From: Scolanthus callimorphus
Taxonomy: Eukaryota > Cnidaria > Anthozoa > Actiniaria > Edwardsiidae
Direction: 5' to 3'
DNA: 64,000 bases
Assembly: GCA_033964015.1 (NCBI GenBank)
Contig: CM066914.1
Location: 7,183,831-7,247,830, forward strand
Shown: positions 36,901 to 46,823 of the stretch, one piece after another
How positions within the stretch are numbered: position 1 is the first letter of the stretch
Layout: each line of letters starts with the position of its first letter
The notes under the pieces: model-generated
Database searches by the model: none
Told to the model about the DNA's origin: nothing
The model's input: the letters and a program-made list of their open reading frames with translations, nothing else
Position numbers and translations under genes: made by a program

Positions 36901-39900
36901 ATTGGTTGAGCTACTAGTAGGCTATAAGTTATACGAGAAAGGTTGAGAAGGAGAAGAAGGAGTCATGCTATTTTTTTCTTGGCCAGTTGCACTGGCAGCT
37001 CTTGCCAAGTAATAATAAATACACACTTTTCAGTGCTTAGATTTTACCGATTACCGACGAAGACCGCAAATTGGAACCGTTTTCAAGAATTCTTAACCGA
37101 CATCCAGCCCCCCCCCCCCCCCCCCCAATCCAGCCCCTATTCCTATGTACCTCTTTAGGATTGCGCAAATCAAATTTTCCAGAAAATCGTTTTGGGGCAA
37201 TGACCGGAGGAAGACGACACGACACGACACGACGAGAAAGTTGAGAAGGAGGAAGAGGGAGTCATGCTATTTTTCCTTTGCAACTGAATCAAATCTATTA
37301 TTTCGGGGTTTGTGCAATGAAACTTCCAGAATACGGGAATTGTTCACGAAACGTGTAAATATAAGTCAGTTTTAAGTATTATCAAGAGTGGATTAACAAG
37401 AGTTAGAATCTTTCCCTACTGTATTTGTCCACATCACAGTCAGAAAAGTGTCTATTTTTAGATTTGAGTTTCGCGCGCGAAAGTATTCGAATACTCAGGT
37501 TCGAATGCTCGTATACCCAATACACAACAAAATAGAGAATATCCTACCTTATCTTTGCGATTTTAATGGTTTTTCCATTGATCTGCGATTTAATTTAGGC
37601 TGGATCTCACAACTGTTCGCGTGGCGAGAAAGTGGGAACCCTGTGGATGACGATTTTCGCGGGCATCCTAGTTCTAAAATAGACACTTTTCTGACTGTGA
37701 TGTGGACAAATACAGTAGGGAAAGATTCAAACTCTTGTTAATCCACTCTTGGTATTATCTGTTTGTTTTTTATGTGAGTCACATACCTGTGTTTTTCGTG
37801 TGTAGTGGTCCTCCACGTATATGTCTCTAGCGAACCCAAAGTCGGACACCTTGCACACATTTTTATCGTCTATGAGAATATTTCGGGCGGCCAAATCACG
37901 ATGCACAACCTTGAAAAAAATATATAAAAAATTAATTAATTAATGTTGCGCTGTTACTCGTAAACCTATCCGAGTTGAAATAGATACTTGAGATTCGCAA
38001 CGTTTCGTTGTTATTTTAACCAATTTCTATATCATATTCTAGCGGTTTTAAAATCAACTACAGACTTGATTCAAACTACAGTTCACTTATTACAGGTACA
38101 GAGTAAAGTAATGAGTTTTCTGGAAATTACAACGCGAGCATGAATCAGAGAGGGAACCATGCCCATACCTTCATACTTGCTAGGTGCGCCATTCCTCTCG
38201 CTGCTTGGATCCCAAATGACAGTAGATCTTCGAGTTGAGTTTCTTCTCGGGAACTTTATATATTTGTTCGTAATACTTGTCTTCGATTCCTCGACAGTGG
38301 CGAAGGTAACTCTGCAAGTCGCCGTACTGACAGAACTCCACTATGACCATTAACGGGTCTGTAATGGAAATAGAATATAACGATATAGTTGATGTTCGCG
38401 GGGCTCGGGCTAAAATTAACTTGAGTCGGGCCCAAAACATGTTTACGCCCAAGAACATCAACTACATTACTATTATCATAACTTTGGAGAGCATTGGAAC
38501 GTCTCTTTCGTGTTTCCCGGTTTAGCCGCGCGGGAAACAACGTCGCGCGCAACAAATTTTGAAGCCAGGGCACAAAGAAATGTTTATTTGCAAGACAAGC
38601 CACTAGGGGAAACATTCAGGACACAAATGTTGCGCGCTAAATGTGTCCTAGTTGAACCGGAGGCATTTTTAGGTGTGCATTAGGGCTGATTTACAAACGA
38701 ATACAAGCGCAGGACGCAAGCTCAAGGACAGTGTAAATCACAACGGCGCAAGCATAAGCTTCAAATCAAAACTAACATCCTCGCTCGCCAGGATCCTCCC
38801 CTCACCTCCCTCTCTGTCCCCTGAGGGGAGGTGAGGGAAGGACCCTGGCGCGCGAGGATGCATTAATGGGCGATTCCAGCTATAACGCACGCGCGCGCGG
38901 CATGTCGGTAGATGTGGGACATTTGTCGAACAAACTGTTAAAAAGCGCGCGCTGCATTCTGGTAGTTGTGGGACACGGCTTGGGTATTTCTGAATTAAGA
39001 AGAGCGCGCGCGCTTATAGCTGGAATCGTCCATTAGTTTACTTGCGATTCCGTTCGCTTGATTTATACTAGACGCAAGCATAAGAGCGAGAACAAGGGAA
39101 CGCAACGTATCGATGTTCTTGCTGTTCTTGCGTTCTAGTGTGTAAGGGCCGGCACAGACTAGGGGACAAGTCCCAGGGACTAGTCCCACGAGCCTGCTTC
39201 AGGGACAAGTCCCCTAGTGTGTACTCCTGTTTTTAAGTCCCAGGGACTTGTCCCACGAGCCTGCTTCGGGGACAAGTCCCCTAGTGTGTACTCCCGTTTT
39301 TGCGTTGAAATTTCAGTCGCGGGGACTAAATATTTGTCCCTGGGACAAGTCCCAGAAATCAAACTGGTTTGATTCGTGGGACTTGTCCCTGGGACAAATT
39401 GCGCATTTTTTCTAGTGTGTATTGGCCGGCACAGACAAGGGGACAAGTCCCAGGGACTAGTCCCTGGTACTTGTCCCCTACTCTGTGTCGGCCTTAAACC
39501 ACATAAGGAAAGTGTATGAGTTTGATATCCTTGCGCTTGCATTCATGTGTGAACCAGCCCTTAGGATCCAGTGCAATTTCCATGAGGACCAATAAAGTGT
39601 CTCTTCTCACCTCCTCGAGTGCAGCAGCCCAACAGGCCGATCACGTTCGGGTGCGGGTCGATCAGCTTGAGAAGATCCAACTCAGCCAGCAAATCACGCC
39701 TTGCCGTATCGCTATCCGTTTCTGGAGGTGAAAAAGATAAAGTGAACTAGTTTTTCTCAGACTCATCGACGAATAACGTCTAAGTGCAGACATTAGCTAT
39801 CAGTACTATCTCTGTGGATAGTACTTGAGTTCCAGTAATATTGTTCTCTAAACTAATGGAAATATTTCGCGTCTTCCTGGGGCGGACCTAGTCCAGTTAC

Positions 39901-42900
39901 TGAACACGTTGTCAGGGTCTGGATGGGGTTTACTGACGAATGACAAATGGGCATAAAAGTGCCGCACCGACAAACTTGGATATGAAATACCGATTAACGA
40001 AAACAAAATGTTAACCAGCGACCGACATTTTTACAAATTATTCCCGAGCCAGGTTATTAAATTAAAGTTCTTCTGAGAAATAGCGCGTGCTGGGAGTAGA
40101 CCAGGTGAATTTCGTTTCATTGTGACACTTCCCGAGCTTCAAATTACCAGAGATTACTGAATTTCAATAGGTATAACTGACACTCTGGACATCCTTAGAT
40201 GATCTTTCAGGGGATTAATGGTTGTCTTCGGAAAATGAAAAGAGACGAGATGACGTGTGTGCGCATGCGCAAACGGACAACTCAAAAAGAAACTCATTCC
40301 CGTGGCAATGTAATGCTTACTATTGGAATATGAGTATAAAAAAAAAACATGCTAAATGGCAACTGTGAAAAACATTTCTGCATTATCGTGAGATAAGCTA
40401 TTACTAGTTAAAAAGAAAACCAACGAAGTTTCCCACATGGATCTCTAACACACTCTTCAGACCTATAAATACGTTGGAGATGCATAATAATTAGTTGATT
40501 GTTCACTAACGGTACAAGGGGCGTCCTTATATGGTCTGGTGGCCGGGCGTTCTCTCACCCATACGTATCTAGCTACTGAGCAATTCAACACGCAGGATAG
40601 CGACTGTCAGGGCCGAAATCTCTGGCGTGGGCGTAAGAACCGTACGGTCGCCATACGACGCTTCAGCTCTTTGTCTGGAAGTATGGTCCGATTTTTTTTT
40701 CGTCAAGTCAAGTAAATGCTGAATGCATGAATTATTTATATTACTTGCACGACTCGACAAAATCAGTTCATAATTATTTCCATCATTTTATCACAAATAA
40801 CATAAATGGCCTTACTACCGGCACCGAGTATAACCTGTGAAAAGCTATCCTCTCCGCTCAAAAATCCCTCATAAAACACAAACAAGATAACAGCTTAAAC
40901 ACCAAGAAATACACCTAGTAATTAGAGCGCATTTCAAATGTCTAGCCAATAAGAAGTGGAAGCCATTCAGTAAACAAACCAAAAGAATCAAAAGAAAGGC
41001 AGACTTGCCGTTAGTCATGCACTGACAGTACTCCAATGATAATAAATACACACCTTTCAGTGCTAAACCTCAGATTTTCATAGTATAACTTTACGAGGTT
41101 TTAACTTAACTTAGTTTTACCGATTACCGACAAAGACCGCACAACTACCGACAATTTTCAAGAAGTTTAACCGACATCCAGACCCCCCGCGTCCACAGCC
41201 TACCCAAGCCTGTGAAGGTGAGAGGGACTGGACTAGGCTGGATCCAGAGGGAGGCTTGGGCTCCTTGGCCATGGAACCTCCTTTGCAAGATTTGATTAAC
41301 AATTAACAGAAGGAAAATATGCTGCATACTGTTGAAAATGGAAACTTTGGAACTCCTAGTAACAAAACTAAGTATTTTCTGGTTAGGAATATTTCATAAC
41401 GCAATCAAATTTTCGGACTGAAATGCCCCACGTTCTTTCCAGTGACCAGAATGTACCTTTTACAATCTTAACGGCGACCGGAAGTGATCCAACACAACCC
41501 TTGATTCCTTGTGCCTCTGCTTTCATTACGACACCGAATGCTCCAGAGCCAAGTACGACAGAGGTCCGAATACGATCTCTGGGGAACTCCCATCGACTGT
41601 TCGATAGCGGGTTTACCGTCGTGTTATCGGTGCTGTTTGGGACCTCGGGCATCTGGTTTTGGTTTGGCAGAAACTATACGATGGTTAAAACATAGGTGTT
41701 AGAAGAGAGGGTTCCACTTCGCAGTGGTAATTTCTGGGGGGTTTAGTAAAAAAAACACTTGAATAGAGGTTCGCCGACATCATATCAAGACCCCAGAATA
41801 ACTGTTCACTCCGCAAATCTCCAAAATTTATATATAGTCATAAATATGAAATTCTACGTTAAAAAATAAAATATCCTAAAAAATAATATCTGGTAAAAAC
41901 GTAATAAAATGGCACGATTAAAACAGTTTGCGTCGAGTATAGCTGTACGAAACATTCACCATGTTATTGAGAAAATGTACCATGCTGCGCAAACATGATG
42001 ATTGTGGTTGGTAGTGGGCCTTAAGGCCTATAGTCAACCGGGAACCTTTGTGCTTGTTTTCAATTGGATCTATTGTCATTCAACAGCTGTGATTGGCTGA
42101 TACTGCAGGTCCCAAAGGGGTGCCTATTGTTCTTCGCATTTCACAAGTTCAAACTAAAAATTTGCATAGAGTTTTCAACTGCGTTTTATTCTTGTGAGCC
42201 TGCAATGCGGCTTGGGTGCTTATGGGCCTTTAAGTCCCAAAAGCATTGCATTGGCAACAAGCTATCTCATAAAACACAGGTTACCCACGAGGAAAGAATA
42301 GCTGGCATTTGCATGGGCTACCTGTGTAGATATGACTGCCATATACTTACCGCTGTCATCTCAGTAGTATCCTGTTGAATGCTGGGATTGCTATTTGGTC
42401 GTGGCTCGTGCTGGCGTTTCTGTCGGCGTCTTATAGAACACAGGACCCCCAAGATGACGAACAGTATGAAAAGGAACCCCCCTGCCAGCGCGGCCACCAG
42501 TACTGTCATGCTGATCCCTGCCAGGGGGCCCTTGTCACCTCCATCTGAGAGAGCATCAACGGAGGATTCTGTAAGCGTAAGCAGACCATCGTTTGGGATG
42601 TTGGATGCATTCGGAGTAGAAAGTTTTACTGTAAAATGCATATTGTGACGAAATGGCGGCAATCAGAAGATAAAGTAAGTACTAGTTGCGTGAGGTCAAA
42701 CGACTATAGTCACTATTATTAATAAAAAATATAGCCTACCTTTCACGGCCGTTTTCGCGAGGTATATAGCACTTGGGGGACTACTCCCCAGCTGGTTAGT
42801 CGCCTGGACGCGGAAATTGTAGTTCGTATCGGCCTTGAGTTTTTGTATTGTGTACGTAGTAGTGTCAGGAGGGCTGATTTGCACGGTTTTCCAGGCCGCC

Positions 42901-45900
42901 GCATTACTCGACTTGTACTGAAGTGTGAGCGACTCAAGTACCAGGCCACCGTTGTCTCCGAATTCCCACTGTACCTGCGCTGAATCATGGGAAGTCTTGA
43001 CAGCAAGGATGCGCGGGGACTTGGGTTTAGCTGGGGAATTGAGAGCAAGTCGGTTAGTTGTGGTTCATCTCACAAACCAAGAGCCTAAAACGCGCATGGC
43101 ATCCTAGCTGGTACATTCCAAAGGCATTTCTTTTCGTCACTTCGCGCGCACTTCTCTCTGAAGTCTTCTACCAGCTGTTTTGCAATCTAGAGTATAATAC
43201 ATTGATTTCAGCCTGGTAATCTCATCTCGTTTCCAGATGACCTCACGCACTCCATTGTAGAGAGTCCATGCGCGCGAAATCAAAAGCCGAGAGACCATCT
43301 GGCAACGAGATTACCTGGCCGCCTCTACTTACTATATCCAGTAAGGATGATATCCTGGTCATCTTTTCCAAACTTATTCCAGACATGACAGTTATAGGTG
43401 GCCCAGTCTTGTGTCGTGATTGTGTCGATCGTTAATGTACTGACACTCGACGCGTTTCCGTGGACAGTCGATACCCGACGCCGACTGTCGTCTTCGCCGT
43501 CCTTCAAGCTGACTGTGTTGTTCTCAATGTCTTTCCAAGACCAAGTGAATTTAGGTTCCGGATTCCCAACGATTCGCACTTCAGTTTGGCATTTACCCCA
43601 GCATTGAAGTGGAACTTTGTTTTCCCAATTATCCTTGGAGGTTCTGGGGAAAAAGGCGAATCATTAATGAATCATTGACACCATAATTCATAGTTCCGAT
43701 GAAACAATGGAGCCATTTCACGCTATCTGGAGATACCAATCAGAGCTGGAAAGATTCTCCCTCGGGAACTGATCTTGTCCCACAAACAGTATTTCAGGAC
43801 TTACGAAATCAGTCCGATGTGCAGCACTTTTTTGCCTTTTATGACAGTATAAACTGAGATCATCTGAAGATAAGGATATCTGGTAATCCTAAGCGGGATC
43901 GGAATATTTTTGGACTTTTTTTAAGGAAAACCCTGGTTTGTTTGTGGGACATAACAACAGTAACTATGGCTTTGAATGACAGGTCGGAACTATGAATATA
44001 CCCGTCACGTGGTGCCGAAATAGCTAAGCTGTTCACTAACGAAATGTAAAGCAGACTTCGCAATCTTCAAATTATCATCTTACTAATAGTAAGATGATAA
44101 TTTAAAGATTAAACGTTTGTTGCGGGCTTCCTGTGTTACCATGCGCGCGCCAAAGTTGGCGGGAATTTAGGCGGGAAAACTTAGAAATGTTCCTTACACC
44201 AGACAAGGCCAGTCTACACGTTTTGACGCATTTTTCACAGCGATCCCGCAGTTTTTAACGCATGACAGAGCACTGGTTTCAAATCACTTTGCAATTCGAT
44301 ACGAGGCACAGAAATCGCACCGAATTTGCATCTCTTTTTACTAGCGAACCCGTCAAACCGCGTTTTGGTGAGCGATAGATTGACGGGGTTTGCAAAATTA
44401 TGAAACGGCACTAAGTTACCTAGTACGGTGATCGTGAAATTATTCGCATCAGTTCCCATCTCATTGCTAGCAATACAGCTATACCGTCCGCTATCCTCCT
44501 TTGTTGCCTTAGCAACAACCAAAGTTCCATTCACTGTCACACTGGCGCGGCCTGATGAAATTTTCCCGCCATTTTTCATCCATGATATTTCTGGTTTCGG
44601 GAAGCCTGTGGTGCGGCAGCTGATGACGAGTTTTTAGGTGTAGCCGTTTGTATGAAAGAGTAGTCGGATGGAATAGAGCTCTTGATTACAGGTTTTGCTG
44701 GAGAAAAAAGATGAATAAATATTAAAAGTAGCCTTGTAAGCAGAATCAGAACATACGCAGCCAGGGGGTTACTAATAACTAATTATAGGTATGATTTCAT
44801 CTTTGTTTCTGTATCCGTGAGGCAGCGTTTTTCCTGACATATCTATCGTTAACAAATTTGGCGCTTCGAGATCTCAATATTGTATAAATTATCTCCATCG
44901 ATAACATGGCGGAAAGAAGCGAAAAATTCTGCAAGTCAAATCCCTCTGTAAATGTCGAAAGTAGTTCATTACCTAAGTTCAGTATCTGAGATAACATCTT
45001 TATATAGCAGAAGTCCCAACCTCGAAATACCCTGAGAAAAATCGCGTTCCACAATCTTGTGTTTCGGGACTGTGCGGACCTCTTGGGGAACCAGCAACAA
45101 ATTTAAAATGCAAATTCGCATCTAAAAATAACTAGGTAAGGAAATACGCTACCTCAACTATATAGGTTAGATGAAAGCTCCTATTGATGGGCTCCTGGTA
45201 TGATTGTACGGGGCATGTTGAACTAATCCGGCTACTCGTACTCGTTTTCTGGTAATCATGACTTCGCGCTATGGCACATAAACTGGAGCTCGTGGTCTAA
45301 TTGTTAAAAAGTGGTTTGCAAATCTACTTTCAGCTCATGATCTACGCGCGCGGTAACCGCTTCCAGCATCATAGCGCATACTCAGGTCAGGGATTGTTAC
45401 ATGCGTGATATGATCGTTCGATTCAACTTAAGAACAAAAGTTGAACACAGATTTTAACGGATAATGGAGCCATACGATCCAGTCAATCGGAACAGAGAGC
45501 AACAATATTACCATAGAAAGCAAATCATGCGTAGGGGATGGTATCCACTATCTAAGGGCTGGTTCATGCACGAGCTCAAGCGCGCAGAAGGGTTGCTTTA
45601 CACACGACGCATGCGCAATCACAGGCAAGCTCAAATAGTCAACTTCGCGCCATTCTCGTACCCAGAGCTCCCCGGCTCGTCACTTCGCGGCGGAGGCTCT
45701 GGTGTCGGCCATTTGAGGGCCTTCGCTGATTGGCTGATTTTGAACGTTGGAAAGGCCTTTCTCTCTGCGGCTCTGTATTAAATCTCGCGCATGCGTCAGT
45801 GGCTGTCACCAGAGCCTCCCCCGCGAGGAAAAGAGCCGGGGAGCTCTGGGTTCGAGAATGACTTCGCGCGACAATGAATGTTGCCATAACTACGTTGCGT

Positions 45901-46823
45901 GATCTTACCTTTCACGTATAGTAAAATTTTGGAAGAGCCAGCCTGTAAGGGTGATCCATAATATAATGCCTTACACTCGTATTCTCCGCTATCCTGTCTA
46001 ACCGTAGCTTTTATAACTAACCCATGCTGGTTATTAATAGCGACATATCGGTCCACATATTTGTTAGTGTTTATTGGCGGGAAGTACTTCTTATTGATGT
46101 ATTTAGTTGAGCCCTTGAACCAGGTGATCATGTATAGGGGTTTAGCCTTCGTACTGCATGGTAGAACTGCATCATCGCCCTCTTTGACGGTCACGTTATT
46201 TAGTGTGGCACTGGAACTGCTGCAAACTCCTGAAATAGAGAGAAAGGAAACCTGTATTTATAAAATGTCTATGTATTTAGTTCACACAACTAAAGGGTAT
46301 CAGATGGCTGTCACCAGAACTCCCCTGGCCTCGAGGGTTCTGAGCAGTAAGGGGACTCTTGGCACGTGTGCCATTCCATCTGGACACATGAATACGTAGC
46401 TATTTTTAGATACCTTTATTCAATGTTGAGTAGTAGTTTTACATTACGAAGGGTTTCAAATTGAAAATAGAAAATTTCTTCGTCAGTTTGCAAGCCGCGC
46501 TGGGTGCGCGCAACGTCACGCGAATGTCACGCAACTTTGAGATTCGATTTTCCAATCGCTTTGAAATTATCTTATTTTCGCATATCTTTGGGAATTAATT
46601 TTTAAGCTATTGTCTCAAAACGCTGCAGAGTCACAAATTCTAGGTAGTACATTCCAGTGTTGTAGTGATGGATTTTCAAGATTTTGTGACATCAAGATGC
46701 AAGTTCCTATGGGCTTGTTGGAAATAACTTAATGAAAGTGAGCCTCGTGTCAAAGTTCTTACCTATAAAGGAAATCGCGCATAATACCACTAGTACCCAG
46801 ATTCCTCTCGTGACCACGGCCAT
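27954..46823 (-). CDS. Receptor tyrosine kinase, SP-Ig-Ig-Ig-FN3-TM-kinase, 14 exons, three apparent -1 frameshifts
   Basis: Exons: 46823-46763 (signal peptide), 46229-45909 (Ig1), 44697-44420 (Ig2), 43643-43333 (Ig3), 43030-42740 (FN3), 42628-42351 (TM), 41673 or 41652-41457 (glycine loop GSGAFGVV, lysine in VAVK), 39721-39611, 38358-38169 (kinase insert), 37909-37787 ([11 protein letters not shown]), 29249-29176 (IKWMAIES), 28678-28638, 28545-28449 and 28119-27954. The product would be about 846-853 aa. The catalytic residues are present. In the activation loop [13 protein letters not shown], the first of the paired FGFR tyrosines is replaced by His. The juxtamembrane WEFPRDRI and the RMDKPKHC motif resemble FGFR/VEGFR/Tie-type kinases, but I do not assign orthology. 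The tail after the kinase is short. It should act at the plasma membrane as a ligand-dependent kinase, if intact. Exons 3, 4 and 9 each lack one base relative to the conserved frame. Confidence 0.85.
29352..29576 (+). mobile_element. Family D repeat, left part (separated from its right part)
   Basis: Starts AGGGTCTGGATGTGTTTAAC and matches 39912-40090, including GACAAATGGGCATAAAAGT and AAATAGCGAGTAC. It stops where the inserted pair at 29577-36160 begins. The missing remainder of the repeat resumes at 36161. Confidence 0.75.
30664..31100. repeat. 41-bp tandem repeat, about ten good copies
   Basis: Unit based on TTGTCCATCGACTGAGCTTC followed by ATTATCAATAAAGTAAGCTTA. Some units are 42 bp (AAATAAAG variant) and one is deleted. 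Degenerate copies extend to about 30545 and 31290. Confidence 0.95.
32535..32925. repeat. Degenerate tandem repeat, about 150-160 bp unit, three copies
   Basis: Shared blocks in order in each copy: TTATAATTCCAT-like, CCTAATTGGCATT/CCTATTGACATT, CCAAATTCAGTAC, AAATTATAGCAAAA and GTGGAAGAACT. The third copy fades into unique sequence. Confidence 0.65.
34180..35616 (+). mobile_element. Harbinger-like element, 1437 bp, 35-bp perfect TIRs, TTA duplication, gene cargo
   Basis: Termini GGGACCGGTCATTATTTATG and its complement continue for about 35 bp into G-rich sequence. Flanks are TTA at 34177-34179 and 35617-35619. GGGGTGGGTCA motifs recur just inside both ends. It has no Harbinger transposase or Myb-like gene; instead it carries a decayed unrelated ORF. 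It is inserted in element X2. Confidence 0.8.
34437..35444 (+). pseudogene. Decayed ORF inside the Harbinger-like element, SAP-like C-terminus
   Basis: Three consecutive frame segments read as one protein. The first (34437-34660) includes [20 protein letters not shown]. The second (34657-35100) has a Cys-rich stretch [13 protein letters not shown], then [20 protein letters not shown] and a charged helix rich in Arg and Lys. The third (about 35080-35444) reads [20 protein letters not shown], then [20 protein letters not shown], which fits a SAP-type helix-extended-helix, followed by a long acidic Ser/Asp/Glu stretch. Two frame changes separate them. I believe similar proteins of unknown function occur in cnidarian and fish genomes, but I cannot confirm this here. 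Confidence 0.55.
35617..35905 (-). pseudogene. Broken ORF in element X2, cut by the Harbinger-like insertion
   Basis: On the minus strand a frame reads [20 protein letters not shown], then [19 protein letters not shown] to LLKNFS. After a one-base shift it continues [20 protein letters not shown] to FGALSLR, where the inserted element starts. Beyond it (34176 and lower) further fragments such as [20 protein letters not shown] lie on the same strand. It is helix-rich and charged. I do not recognise it; it may be a captured host gene fragment. Confidence 0.35.
36161..37116 (+). mobile_element. Family D repeat, right part after the insertion
   Basis: Resumes TGTGACACTTCCCGAGCTTC, as in the intact copy at 40120, and continues through the GGTGGCCGGGCGTTCTCTCA block to the end AACCGACATCCAGCCCC. 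An extra segment at 36780-37020 is not in the other copies. Confidence 0.75.
38169..38358 (-). CDS. RTK exon 9 (kinase insert and helix E) with a -1 frameshift
   Basis: The in-phase frame gives [20 protein letters not shown] and the kinase insert up to VPEKKLNS, then runs to a stop. The conserved continuation [20 protein letters not shown] lies one frame away and ends in phase 0, as the next exon ([10 protein letters not shown]) requires. The missing base maps near 38229-38231. A short GG or AAA run is the simplest origin. Confidence 0.8.
38865..39034. mobile_element. MITE family B, copy 3
   Basis: Ends AATGGGCGATTCCAGCTATA and TATAGCTGGAATCGTCCATT. The interior matches copy 1 closely (GTGGGACATTTGTCGAACAA). 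It lies in the intron between RTK exons 8 and 9. Confidence 0.85.
39143..39496. mobile_element. Foldback element rich in GGGACAAGTCCC modules
   Basis: Ends TAAGGGCCGGCACAGACTAG and CTCTGTGTCGGCCTTA are inverted. GGGACAAGTCCC or GGGACTTGTCCC palindromes occur repeatedly inside and AGTGTGTACTCC occurs twice. It lies in the intron between RTK exons 8 and 9. Confidence 0.8.
39915..41186 (+). mobile_element. Family D repeat, most complete copy, about 1.27 kb
   Basis: Starts GGGTCTGGATG and ends CATCCAGACCC, an exact inverted terminal pair of 11 bp. It contains the block with the recurrent 60-codon ORF (start near 40540). No transposase domain is firmly recognisable. It lies in the intron between RTK exons 7 and 8. 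Confidence 0.75.
43212..43318. mobile_element. Short hairpin element 14 bp from the RTK exon 4 donor
   Basis: Left CCTGGTAATCTCATCTCGTT with CCAGATG and right CATCTGGCAACGAGATTACC pair as inverted repeats over about 107 bp. Confidence 0.75.
43333..43643 (-). CDS. RTK exon 4 (third Ig domain) with a -1 frameshift
   Basis: The 5' part reads [16 protein letters not shown] then AKLKCESLG. The 3' part reads [10 protein letters not shown], then [18 protein letters not shown] and [12 protein letters not shown]. They are joined only if one base is added at the GGG run (plus CCC at 43565-43567). The length of 311 nt against an expected 312 agrees. The Cys and Trp that define the Ig fold are present on either side of the break. 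Confidence 0.8.
44420..44697 (-). CDS. RTK exon 3 (second Ig domain) with a -1 frameshift
   Basis: The exon opens in phase ([20 protein letters not shown]) and ends in the correct phase with the Ig landmarks ISC, EISW and DSGRYSC. The two halves lie in frames differing by one base. The break maps to an A5 run (plus-strand T5 at 44631-44635), where A6 would restore the Ig B-strand. In the unshifted frame a TGA follows downstream. Exon length is 278 rather than a multiple of three, unlike the neighbouring phase-1 exons. Confidence 0.8.
45651..45860. mobile_element. MITE family A, most complete copy, 210 bp
   Basis: Ends CATTCTCGTACCCAGAGCTC and GAGCTCTGGGTTCGAGAATG are inverted. Inner arms GGCGGAGGCTCTGGTG and CACCAGAGCCTCCCCC also pair. 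It ends about 50 bp from the donor of RTK exon 2. Confidence 0.85.
46763..46823 (-). CDS. RTK exon 1: start codon and signal peptide
   Basis: The first ATG encodes [19 protein letters not shown] followed by Ile and a phase-1 donor GTAAGA. A short basic n-region and a hydrophobic core make a typical secretory signal. The phase-1 end matches the phase-1 boundaries of the Ig and FN3 exons that follow, the usual arrangement for shuffled extracellular modules. Confidence 0.8.
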
